Part shown: one piece after another, positions 1 to 6,422 of the stretch
Layout of the letters: every line of letters starts with the position of its first letter
Position numbering within the stretch: the first letter of the stretch is position 1
Origin: Actinomycetota bacterium
GTDB taxonomy: Bacteria; Actinomycetota; Humimicrobiia; Humimicrobiales; Humimicrobiaceae
Assembly (NCBI GenBank): GCA_003567835.1
Contig: PWYO01000157.1
Location: forward strand, 1-11,612
Reading direction: 5' to 3'
DNA: 11,612 nt
Translations under genes and position numbers: made by a program
Notes under the pieces: generated by a model
The model's input: only the letters and a program-made list of their open reading frames with translations
What the model was told of the DNA's origin: nothing
Databases searched by the model: none

Positions 1-764
1 ATAAAGTATTTTTTGCCCCGGGGGGTGCTGTCCTCCCCTACCCAGTCAAAATCCAGCCCGGTTAGCTTAGAAGCAAATTCCAAGGGATTGGCCAATGTGG
101 CCGTGGACAGCACAAATTGCGGAGATGCTTGATAATAATCCAAAATCCTTCTCAGCCTCCGCAAAAGCATGGCAATATTGGAACCGAAAACCCCCCGGTA
201 CTGGTGGGCTTCGTCAATGACCACAAACTTCAGATTTTTATAGAACCGCTCCCACTGGTGATGCCAGGACAGAATATGGTGCATCTGGTAGGGGTTGCTG
301 ACCACAATCCGGGAATGGGCCCGGATCCGGGATCTTTTGGATTGGGGGGTATCCCCGTCATAGACCGCGGCATGGGCATCTATGCCGGTGGATTTTTCCA
401 TATCCCTGATTTTTTTAAGCTGGTCCTGGGCCAATGCTTTCGCGGGATAAACATAAAGGGCGCATGCGCGGGGGTCTTGGTCCAATTTTTCAAAAATGGG
501 CATATTGAAAGCAAGCGTTTTCCCGGAAGCGGTGGGGGTGGTAATCACCAGGTTTTTGCCCCGGCTAAGGAGCGAAACGGCCTTGGCCTGGTGGGCGTAG
601 AGTTTGATGTTTCTTGTTTTCAAAAACAAGAGGAGCTTAGGGCTCAGATTGGCAGCCTGCTTGTGCCGGGGCCTTTTGGGGCCCAGCACCTGGATATGCG
701 CGATGCGGTCTCGGTAGCGCTGATCTTTTTGAAATTGTTCTAATAGGTTTAAAATTTTTCCCAT
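1..764 (-). CDS. mrfA: YprA/MrfA-type DExH-box helicase, N-terminal part (runs off the left edge)
   Basis: ATP-dependent superfamily 2 helicase of the YprA/MrfA (Hrq1-like, DUF1998-type) family. In Bacillus the MrfA helicase works with the exonuclease MrfB to repair mitomycin C lesions. About 254 residues are visible, covering the first RecA-like domain: LYAHQA (residues 55-60), Walker A TPTASGKT (76-83), motif Ia YPAKALAQDQ (106-115), VYDGDTP (134-140), SNPYQM (156-161), DEAH (184-187) followed by QYRGVFGS, and STATLANP (220-227). The YDGDTP and YRGVFGS strings are what point to YprA rather than RecQ or Lhr. The second RecA domain and the DUF1998 region would lie to the left of the window. 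The ATG at 764 is the only credible start because an in-frame TAA lies five codons upstream. It overlaps the end of the nuclease gene by 16 bases and has no obvious Shine-Dalgarno sequence, so expression probably depends on translational coupling. The G6 run at 344-349 does not break the frame. Confidence 0.88.
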   Translation of the reverse strand, partial: MGKILNLLEQFQKDQRYRDRIAHIQVLGPKRPRHKQAANLSPKLLLFLKTRNIKLYAHQAKAVSLLSRGKNLVITTPTASGKTLAFNMPIFEKLDQDPRACALYVYPAKALAQDQLKKIRDMEKSTGIDAHAAVYDGDTPQSKRSRIRAHSRIVVSNPYQMHHILSWHHQWERFYKNLKFVVIDEAHQYRGVFGSNIAMLLRRLRRILDYYQASPQFVLSTATLANPLEFASKLTGLDFDWVGEDSTPRGKKYF

Positions 765-1825
765 TGTGCATAAAGCTTAAAAAAAACCTGGGCCAATGAT
801 ATCAAATCCTGCCGGTTATGGTAAATAATGGGAATGAGGACCCCTGAGGCCTTTTGCTGTATATAATGTTCATATAAATCCGGTACCAGGCAGCTGGGCA
901 AATCCTGCTTTCTTTTAACCCGTAAAAAATTTTTCTCCAAAAAGGCAAGGTTAAACCGGGCAAACCGTTCTTTTAACATGTTTCTGGAAAAGTGCAGCAT
1001 GTCAAAATGCATCCGGGCCAGATCTGGCTGCAAACGGTAATAATGGGACCGCTGCCTGATAAAAGGCAGGTCAAAACCAGACCCATTGAAGCTGATAAAA
1101 ACACTGCGGGGCCCAATATTTTGCTGCAGGCACATAAGCAGGGACGCTTCTTCATCATAGTTTCTGGCCAAATACTGCTTGACCATCAGCTGGTTCTGGC
1201 TGATGGCGGCCATGCCCATGAGGATGATGGGCCGGTTCAATAGGCCCAGCGTCTCAATATCCAGAATCAGGAAATCACTTGGGTGGTTAAAAGAAGACAG
1301 GCAAAAAATATGGGGGTGGGATTTGTTAAACCACCGGCATATCCATTCCAGCAATTTTTTTTGGTCTGCATTTTTTATACAATATAAAAAATGCCTTGCC
1401 TCCCCTTTATACCGGGGATGGTCTGCCAATTTTTCAATACTGGTATACCCTTGGGATTTCAATTTCTGTTCGGTAACCGGACCTATGCCGTACAAAAGCT
1501 TAAGGTCGGAGAGCAGGCTTTGCCGGGCCTTGCCCCTGTTCATTGGGCCTAAGGCAGCCTGTTTTGTGCTTTCTATAAGATAGCAGCTGCCCATATCTGT
1601 TTGCACTTGCCTGCCTGCAAAAACATCATCGAGCTTCTTTTGTTCGAATTTGGATAGGATTTCAGCCTTTATGTGCTGAAGGCTCAAAGGGGCGACTTGA
1701 TGCTGGCCGCCAGAATCCTCTGTCCAGCGCTGTACGTATCTGGTATGCACATGCACCAGCTGGCCGCAGTGTTTACAAAAATTATCCAATGCATGGGCCT
1801 TTTTCTGGCAGTTGCCGCATTGCAT
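749..1825 (-). CDS. RNase H-fold (DEDDh-like) exonuclease, YprB/MrfB family, with N-terminal zinc ribbon and HhH
   Basis: Predicted metal-dependent exonuclease, 358 aa. The N-terminus is a zinc ribbon with two CxxC pairs (C3/C6 and C17/C20). Residues about 108-138 (LLYGIGPVTEQKL, then YTSIEKL) look like a helix-hairpin-helix DNA-binding element. The RNase H-like domain covers about 184-352: LDIET gives D189 and E191 (ExoI), FNGSGFD gives N247 and D252 (ExoII), and HNRQDLISL gives H336xxxD340 (ExoIII, a DEDDh-type pattern). Family knowledge: YprB-like proteins sit beside YprA helicases, and in Bacillus the pair is MrfB/MrfA. As I recall, Bacillus MrfB has the nuclease domain first and C-terminal TPRs. 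This protein has no TPRs and carries its extra domains at the front, so I give no gene symbol. The gene starts 5 bases after the transaldolase stop and overlaps the helicase start, which supports joint action with the helicase. All catalytic acidic residues are present. Confidence 0.82.
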   Translation of the reverse strand: MQCGNCQKKAHALDNFCKHCGQLVHVHTRYVQRWTEDSGGQHQVAPLSLQHIKAEILSKFEQKKLDDVFAGRQVQTDMGSCYLIESTKQAALGPMNRGKARQSLLSDLKLLYGIGPVTEQKLKSQGYTSIEKLADHPRYKGEARHFLYCIKNADQKKLLEWICRWFNKSHPHIFCLSSFNHPSDFLILDIETLGLLNRPIILMGMAAISQNQLMVKQYLARNYDEEASLLMCLQQNIGPRSVFISFNGSGFDLPFIRQRSHYYRLQPDLARMHFDMLHFSRNMLKERFARFNLAFLEKNFLRVKRKQDLPSCLVPDLYEHYIQQKASGVLIPIIYHNRQDLISLAQVFFKLYAQWEKF

Positions 1826-1830
1826 CTGGT

Positions 1831-2655
1831 TTAATTGCCTTTCAGCAGCTGCGCATACGCAGGCACAATATCATCAGTAAATGTTTCCATACCCTCGGCG
1901 GTTTTAAAATGGGCAACCATCTGTTTGATCACCGCAAAAGGGACAGTTGCAATATCCGCACCCGCCAGAGCGGCTTCCCGCAATTGCCTGGTATTGCGTA
2001 TGCTGGCCGCCAATAGCTGGGCATCCAGGTCATAATTTTTAAATATGACGGCAATGTGCCGGATCAGCTGAATGCCTGAGCAAATCCCCTGGTCATGGAG
2101 GACCTTGCCCTGTCTTTTTAACCCTTCCGCAGGAAAATAATCTTCTTTTTGAAAAGCCATGCCCGCCTGTTCTCGGATAAAATCATCCACTCTTCCCGTA
2201 AACGGGCTGACAAACCGGGCTCCGGCTTTTGCGGCCAGCAGGGCTTGTTCGGGGGTAAATACCAGGGTGCAGTTTACAGGTATGCCTTCCGATGATAGGG
2301 CTTTGACGGCTTTTATCCCGTCGAAGGCATTGGTCTTTTTGCCATAGGCACAGTTTATGGGAATTTTTACAACCACATTTTGGGCAACCGGATGAAACAT
2401 ATTGTAAATCCTACGGCCTTCATCAATCATCTGCACGGCATCCAGTCCGATTACTTCCAGGCTCACCGGAAGGCCGGGCACAGATTTTAGTATGCTTCGA
2501 ATATAGTCACCCATTTGGATATCCTGCTTTTTTTCTTCTCGTTTTTCAGCTGCTTTCTTTACCAGGCTGGGGTTTAGGGTTACCCCGTCCAGGATTCCGT
2601 AGGACTGCACCAGCCGGATTTCTTCAATGATGCCGCTGTCTAAAAACAGCCTCAT
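1831..2655 (-). CDS. tal: Transaldolase (TalC/fructose-6-phosphate aldolase-like)
   Basis: Class I aldolase of the transaldolase family, 274 aa, a TIM barrel acting in the cytoplasm. It would move a dihydroxyacetone unit between sugar phosphates in the non-oxidative pentose phosphate pathway. Family marks: MRLFLDSG at the start, GVTLNPSLV (24-32), VVVKIPI with the Schiff-base lysine K97, NCTLVFTPEQA (128-138), SPFTGRVDD (150-158), AASIRNTRQ (216-224) and ADIATVPF (233-240). It is longer than the usual 215-220 aa of the short TalC group. The extra length seems to sit in a charged segment at about 34-50 and in a stretch at about 165-185. Sequence alone cannot separate transaldolase from fructose-6-phosphate aldolase activity, but the transketolase next door favours transaldolase. 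The ATG at 2655 has an AGGAGG at 2662-2667 with a 6-base spacer, and overlaps the transketolase stop by 4 bases (ATGA). Confidence 0.9.
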   Translation of the reverse strand: MRLFLDSGIIEEIRLVQSYGILDGVTLNPSLVKKAAEKREEKKQDIQMGDYIRSILKSVPGLPVSLEVIGLDAVQMIDEGRRIYNMFHPVAQNVVVKIPINCAYGKKTNAFDGIKAVKALSSEGIPVNCTLVFTPEQALLAAKAGARFVSPFTGRVDDFIREQAGMAFQKEDYFPAEGLKRQGKVLHDQGICSGIQLIRHIAVIFKNYDLDAQLLAASIRNTRQLREAALAGADIATVPFAVIKQMVAHFKTAEGMETFTDDIVPAYAQLLKGN

Positions 2656-4490
2656 GAAAAACCTCCTATCTCTTTTACTTTGTTTACAATGGCATCAGCA
2701 GATATGCCTTCATAGTCCAGCAATTGCTGGGGCTTTCCGCTTTTGGGCACTTTTTTTACAGCCAGGACATGCACCGGAAACCCGCTGCTGCCCAAAGCGC
2801 TTAAAACCGCTTCTCCAAGCCCTCCTTCAGCAAAATGGTCTTCTACGGTAACCATGGCGGATGTTTCTTTCTGTGCTTTGCGAAGCGCCTCAACGTCAAT
2901 GGGCTTGATGCTGTACAGATCCAGGATGCGCACCATGGTCCCTTGTTTTTCCAAACGGTGGTATGCTTTTAGGGCCTGGTGCACGGTGATGCCTGCACAA
3001 CATAGGGTCACTTGGTCATTGCTGCTGGATTTTAGGGTTTTGCTTGACCCGATTTCAAAACAGTCAGATTGGCTGTAGAGAACCGGAGTGTCCATGCGGG
3101 TGGTCCTGATGTATACATTGCCTTTGTGTTCTGCGGCCTTTTCCATCAGCTTGACTGTGGATACCGCATCAGACGGATAGAGCACCACCATACCCAGATG
3201 CGCCCGAAACATAGCCAGGTCCTCCAAACCCATCTGGGAAGGTCCGTCTTGGCCAATGGACACCCCCGCATGGGAGCCTACGAACTTGATATTGGTATCC
3301 GAATACTGGCTCATCCGGATCTGGTCAAAAGCCCGGGTCAGAAAAGCGGCAAAGGAGGACACAAAAGGTATTTTGCCCCTGAGGCACAAACCCAGGGCGG
3401 TCCCCGCCATATTCTGTTCAGCAATAAACATTTCAAAATAGCGGTTGGGGTGATGATTTCTAAAAATCTCTGAATAGGTTGAATTGCTGACCTCCCCGTC
3501 CAGGGCTACGATTTGCGGAAACTTGGCATATAGATTGGCCAGCCCTATCCCATAGGCTTTCCGGGTGGACATCTTGTTATTGGAAATAGGCAGTTTGCCG
3601 GAAACTGAACCGGTCGGCTGGTGCGGCTGCAGCTGAGCAGGGCTGGGGATTTTATCATGGAGGTCTTCGGGGGCAGGGCCAATCTCATCCAAAGCCTGGT
3701 TCTTTTCTTTTTCTGACAGGGCTTTTCCGTGCCAGCCCAGTTTGTCTTCCAGGAAACTGACCCCTTTGCCTTTGATGGTTTTGGCAATAATCATCACCGG
3801 CCTCTCCTTGGAATCCAGGGCAGTCTCTACTGCGGAAACAACTTCTTTTAATTGATGTCCCTCAATCTGTATGGTATCCCAGCCGAATGCTGAAAGCATC
3901 TCTGCATATTTTTGTGTTTGATGCCCGTGCATGGTCGGTCCGCTCTGGCCCAGGCCGTTGACATCAATGATGCCTATGAGATTGTTCAAGCCGTAGTGGG
4001 CAGCAACCTGGACTGCTTCCCAGACCGAACCTTCAGCCATTTCACTGTCTCCCATGAATACGAAAGTTTTATAGGGGAGCATATCCAGGTATTTGGCATT
4101 CAAAGCCATGCCTGTCCCAATAGAAAGGCCCTGGCCCAGAGACCCTGTGGCTGCTTCCGCCTGGGGGAAAGCACGTGTGGGATGTCCTTCCAGCCTGCTG
4201 TCAAATTCCCGAAGGCCCATGAGGCTGGATTTGCTGATTGCCCCTGCAATGGTCCATACCGCGTACAGCAGGGGCGCCGCATGGCCTTTGGAAAATAGAA
4301 GGCGGTCATTGTTGCAAAATGAAGGGTCATCGATGCGGTACCGAAAATGGCCCCCAAAAACCAGGCCGGCCATAATTTCTACACCCGATAATGAAGAAGT
4401 GGGATGGCCTGAGCCAGCCCGGGTGGTGGATTCGATAATATAGCGGCGAAGCAGCTTGCAGATTTTTTCCAATGTTTTTATGTGGTTCAT
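2652..4490 (-). CDS. tkt: Transketolase, single-chain animal-type
   Basis: Thiamine diphosphate enzyme, 612 aa, that transfers two-carbon ketol units in the non-oxidative pentose phosphate pathway. The N-terminal TPP domain has GHPTSS (28-33), KGHAAPLLYAVW (68-79), ATGSLGQGL (114-122) and the cofactor motif GDSE...IDVN (147-178). H254 lies in GWHGK. A Pro-rich linker at about 270-306 leads to the pyrimidine-binding domain with IAEQN (catalytic E358), FAAFLTRAFDQIRM (380-393) and GSHAGVSIGQDGPSQM (405-420). The C-terminal domain ends with VEDHFAEGGLGEAV and KVPKSGKP. Several of these strings closely match vertebrate transketolases from memory, and the length (~620 aa) agrees; the usual enterobacterial enzyme is about 660 aa. 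An ATG lies 14 codons upstream at 4532, but I choose 4490 because AGGAGGG at 4495-4501 lies 4 bases in front of it. The stop overlaps the transaldolase start by 4 bases. Confidence 0.95.
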   Translation of the reverse strand: MNHIKTLEKICKLLRRYIIESTTRAGSGHPTSSLSGVEIMAGLVFGGHFRYRIDDPSFCNNDRLLFSKGHAAPLLYAVWTIAGAISKSSLMGLREFDSRLEGHPTRAFPQAEAATGSLGQGLSIGTGMALNAKYLDMLPYKTFVFMGDSEMAEGSVWEAVQVAAHYGLNNLIGIIDVNGLGQSGPTMHGHQTQKYAEMLSAFGWDTIQIEGHQLKEVVSAVETALDSKERPVMIIAKTIKGKGVSFLEDKLGWHGKALSEKEKNQALDEIGPAPEDLHDKIPSPAQLQPHQPTGSVSGKLPISNNKMSTRKAYGIGLANLYAKFPQIVALDGEVSNSTYSEIFRNHHPNRYFEMFIAEQNMAGTALGLCLRGKIPFVSSFAAFLTRAFDQIRMSQYSDTNIKFVGSHAGVSIGQDGPSQMGLEDLAMFRAHLGMVVLYPSDAVSTVKLMEKAAEHKGNVYIRTTRMDTPVLYSQSDCFEIGSSKTLKSSSNDQVTLCCAGITVHQALKAYHRLEKQGTMVRILDLYSIKPIDVEALRKAQKETSAMVTVEDHFAEGGLGEAVLSALGSSGFPVHVLAVKKVPKSGKPQQLLDYEGISADAIVNKVKEIGGFS

Positions 4491-4567
4491 TTTTCCCTCC
4501 TGTTTTTGTATACAAAGCCAAGAGATTGGCATTCATGCCTGTGTGCTGCAGAGCGGTTTCCAAGAAG
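4491..4567 (-). promoter_or_regulatory. Leader region of transketolase with overlapping inverted repeats
   Basis: The 77-base gap between the HAD phosphatase and transketolase holds three perfect inverted repeats: TTTGTATACAAA (4505-4516), GCCAA-gaga-TTGGC (4517-4530) and GGCAT-tc-ATGCC (4528-4539). The last two share bases, so as RNA hairpins they would exclude each other. Read on the minus strand, GCCAA/TTGGC is followed directly by TTTGT, like a very weak terminator. The TTTGTATACAAA palindrome could be an operator or part of a -10 region. It sits just ahead of the strong ribosome binding site at 4495-4501. The repeats are seen directly; a regulatory role is inferred. Confidence 0.35.
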
Positions 4568-5362
4568 TCAGCTGGTTCTTAAAATATGTTCATATATGGC
4601 TTTTGCCACCCCGCTTTGGCTGTTTTTTTCAGTTATAAAATCTGCCCTTTCTGCCAATCTTTGGTGGGCATTTTCCACGGCAATTTTAAGGCCTGCCACT
4701 TCAAACATGCTCAAGTCATTGATATGGTCCCCAAAGGCGGCAACTTCGTGATTGGCCAGTCCCATGCGGTTTATGGTTTTTTGCAGCGCCGCTCCTTTGG
4801 ACACCCCTGGAGGAAGGATATGCAAAAACTTCTTCCAGGGTTTGGTGATGACGGCCTGAGTGGGATCCACACTGTCTTGCAGCCGGCGGTCCAAACCTTC
4901 CCGTTCATAAAGCACACTGATGGCAATGGCCTTATTGCGGAAGGCAGGGCAATCCAGGTCAGGTTCACTGAACAGTTTTTCTCCGGTTTTGCCAATATAG
5001 TCGGCCACTGGTGAAAACCGGTCATAGTGCATGGTGTTTTCAGCAATGGAAACCACAGGCGCACACCCCTCCTTTTTTAGAAAACGGATGATGTCTGTAT
5101 AGATGTCAGGACTGAAACTGCACATCTCGTAAACCTTTTTTGCATGGTCTATGATGGTGGCTCCGCTGCCGGTGATATGGGGCAGATTGAGCTGTAAAAC
5201 CTTCACGATGGGCATCAGGGAATGGATGAGCTTGCCTGTAGCCAGTACAATGTCTATCCCCCGGTCTCTGCAGGCAGAAAGCGCCTGCACATTCATTTCA
5301 CTAATTTGGTGTTGATCATCTAAAAGGGTCCCGTCAACATCTGTGGCAATCAGTTTGATCAT
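4568..5362 (-). CDS. HAD-superfamily hydrolase, Cof/YidA type
   Basis: Predicted Mg-dependent phosphatase of the Cof-type (IIB cap) HAD group, 264 aa, cytoplasmic. Members usually remove phosphate from sugar phosphates or nucleotides such as pyridoxal phosphate or FMN. Motif I is ATDVDGTLLDD with D8 (nucleophile) and D10 (acid). Motif II is LATGK with T42. Motif III is GVSKGAAL with K189. Motif IV is GDHINDLSMFEVAG with D212 and D216. The cap domain covers about residues 80-180. The ATG at 5362 has AAGAGGT about 6 bases upstream and is the first start after the divergent promoter region. It precedes transketolase by 77 bases on the same strand, so a sugar phosphate substrate is plausible but unproven. 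Substrate cannot be read from the sequence in this family. Confidence 0.88.
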   Translation of the reverse strand: MIKLIATDVDGTLLDDQHQISEMNVQALSACRDRGIDIVLATGKLIHSLMPIVKVLQLNLPHITGSGATIIDHAKKVYEMCSFSPDIYTDIIRFLKKEGCAPVVSIAENTMHYDRFSPVADYIGKTGEKLFSEPDLDCPAFRNKAIAISVLYEREGLDRRLQDSVDPTQAVITKPWKKFLHILPPGVSKGAALQKTINRMGLANHEVAAFGDHINDLSMFEVAGLKIAVENAHQRLAERADFITEKNSQSGVAKAIYEHILRTS

Positions 5363-5401
5363 GGTTTACCTCTTGGACACAAACATAACAGTTTATTGCT
5401 T

Positions 5402-5431
5402 ATTTTACCAATAAGTCCTTTTTATTTACAA
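5402..5431 (-). promoter_or_regulatory. Candidate sigma-70 promoter for the HAD-tkt-tal-nuclease-helicase block
   Basis: On the minus strand, TTGTAA (5426-5431, 4 of 6 to TTGACA) and TAAAAT (5402-5407, 5 of 6 to TATAAT) are separated by 18 bases. Transcription would begin near 5395, giving a leader of about 33 bases that contains the AAGAGGT ribosome binding site of the phosphatase gene. The region is AT-rich and lies between divergent genes, as expected for a promoter. This is consensus matching by eye only. Confidence 0.42.
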
Positions 5432-5438
5432 CATTTCT

Positions 5439-5444
5439 GATAAT
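5439..5444 (+). promoter_or_regulatory. Possible -10 box for the DegV gene
   Basis: GATAAT matches the -10 consensus at 5 of 6 positions. No good -35 element is seen 16-18 bases upstream (TCCTTT at 5416-5421). Initiation near 5451 would leave a leader of about 34 bases before the ATG at 5485 and almost none before the ATG at 5455, which mildly favours the later start. Confidence 0.25.
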
Positions 5445-5484
5445 ATGAAAAAAGATGGAATGGAACTATAACAACAATAACACC

Positions 5485-6351
5485 ATGGGGAAAATTGCCA
5501 TAATCACCGACAGCGCATCGGATATCACGCCTGAAATGGCAGCGGAGTACGGCATAACCGTTTTGCCCATGTATATCAGTTTTGGCGGCAAAACCTATAA
5601 AGAGGGCCAAGACCTAAACAGCCAACAGGTATACCGGGCACTGGACCAAGGGCATAAAATCCATACCGCCGGGCCCTCCATCGGCGATTTCATGAAAGCC
5701 TATGCGCAAGCATTCAAACAAGATGATGTTGAAAAAATCTACAGCATCAATTTGAGCGGCAAGCTTTCCGGTACCATAAATTCGGCCATGGCCGCCAAAA
5801 AAAATTTTCCCCCTGGAAAAATTGAAATTATCGATTCAAAAAATGCAACCATCAGCATGGGACTGATGGTCATAGAGATTGCCAGGCTGGCCCAGAGGGA
5901 CCCATCCAGGCAAAAGCTTGAGCAGGCCATTGCACTGCTGGTTGAAAAAAACAGCTTCTTTGCCGCCATAGAAAACTTCAAGTATGTGCTCCGCAGCGGA
6001 AGGACCCCTTTTTTAGGCAGCCTGTTGGCCAAGGCCCTGATCTTTAAGCCGGTGGTATCGGTTAACCAGCACGGGAAAATCTATCTAAAAAGGATGCTTA
6101 AAAACAAAAACAGTGCCATCAGGGAACTGTACAAGCAGACCGCGCAGGCCATGACCAGCGACTTTCATTGGAATATAGGCATATTCTACGGGCTGGACAG
6201 AGGGCCTGCCGAGGAGTTAAAAAAAATGTTTGCCCAAAACAAAGACCTGCCTGTAAAAACCATCATGCTTTCCCAGATCACTGCAGTGATCAGCGCCCAT
6301 ACCGGGCCCGGCATCTGGGGCGCAGCTTTTGGTCCCAGCCTGGACCTATGA
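5485..6351 (+). CDS. DegV family protein (FakB-like fatty acid-binding)
   Basis: DegV/FakB-family protein, 288 aa from this start. Family members bind a fatty acid, and FakB proteins present it to the kinase FakA for entry into phospholipid synthesis. Landmarks: KIAIITDSASDIT (3-15), the position of the TSxPS motif read here as TAGPS (61-65), NLSGKLSGTINSA (89-101), IEIIDSKNA (113-121), LRSGRTPFLGSLL (169-181), KPVVSVNQHGKI (188-199) and HTGPGIWGAAF (272-282). No fakA-like kinase lies in the window, so the FakB role is only a family-based guess. An upstream ATG at 5455 would add ten Asn-rich residues. I prefer 5485 because family members start at this point, although neither start has a good Shine-Dalgarno sequence. 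The symporter follows 71 bases downstream on the same strand. Confidence 0.87.
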   Translation: MGKIAIITDSASDITPEMAAEYGITVLPMYISFGGKTYKEGQDLNSQQVYRALDQGHKIHTAGPSIGDFMKAYAQAFKQDDVEKIYSINLSGKLSGTINSAMAAKKNFPPGKIEIIDSKNATISMGLMVIEIARLAQRDPSRQKLEQAIALLVEKNSFFAAIENFKYVLRSGRTPFLGSLLAKALIFKPVVSVNQHGKIYLKRMLKNKNSAIRELYKQTAQAMTSDFHWNIGIFYGLDRGPAEELKKMFAQNKDLPVKTIMLSQITAVISAHTGPGIWGAAFGPSLDL

Positions 6352-6361
6352 AGAAAAACAA

Positions 6362-6390
6362 TTTCATTTTTCTTCCATATTCACTATAAT
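6362..6390 (+). promoter_or_regulatory. Candidate internal promoter for the symporter gene
   Basis: A perfect TATAAT lies at 6385-6390 in the AT-rich 71-base gap between the DegV and symporter genes. At 17 bases upstream there is only TTTCAT (6362-6367, 3 of 6 to TTGACA). A start near 6397 would leave a 26-base leader containing AAAGGAGGG at 6412-6420. The symporter may therefore be transcribed separately from the DegV gene. A chance match in AT-rich DNA is possible. Confidence 0.4.
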
Positions 6391-6422
6391 CAACCAAATG
6401 TTTTTATGGCCAAAGGAGGGTT

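Noticed and set aside
344..349. Possible frameshift at a G6 homopolymer inside the helicase gene
   Set aside because: Reading with exactly six bases keeps the frame open and restores the family motifs on both sides (YDGDTP, then SNPYQ), so the gene is intact as far as visible.
117..743. Long plus-strand open frame opposite the helicase
   Set aside because: It is the antisense shadow of the helicase gene, which carries all the conserved motifs; the frame itself shows no domain.
5445..5471. Eight-codon frame (MKKDGMEL) before the DegV gene as a leader peptide
   Set aside because: It overlaps the possible -10/start region, has no attenuator hairpin or regulatory codon run, and is easily explained by chance.
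5455..5484. Upstream start for the DegV gene adding an Asn-rich N-terminus
   Set aside because: The family begins at the MGKIAIITD segment, the extra ten residues (MEWNYNNNNT) match nothing known, and the candidate -10 box would leave almost no leader.
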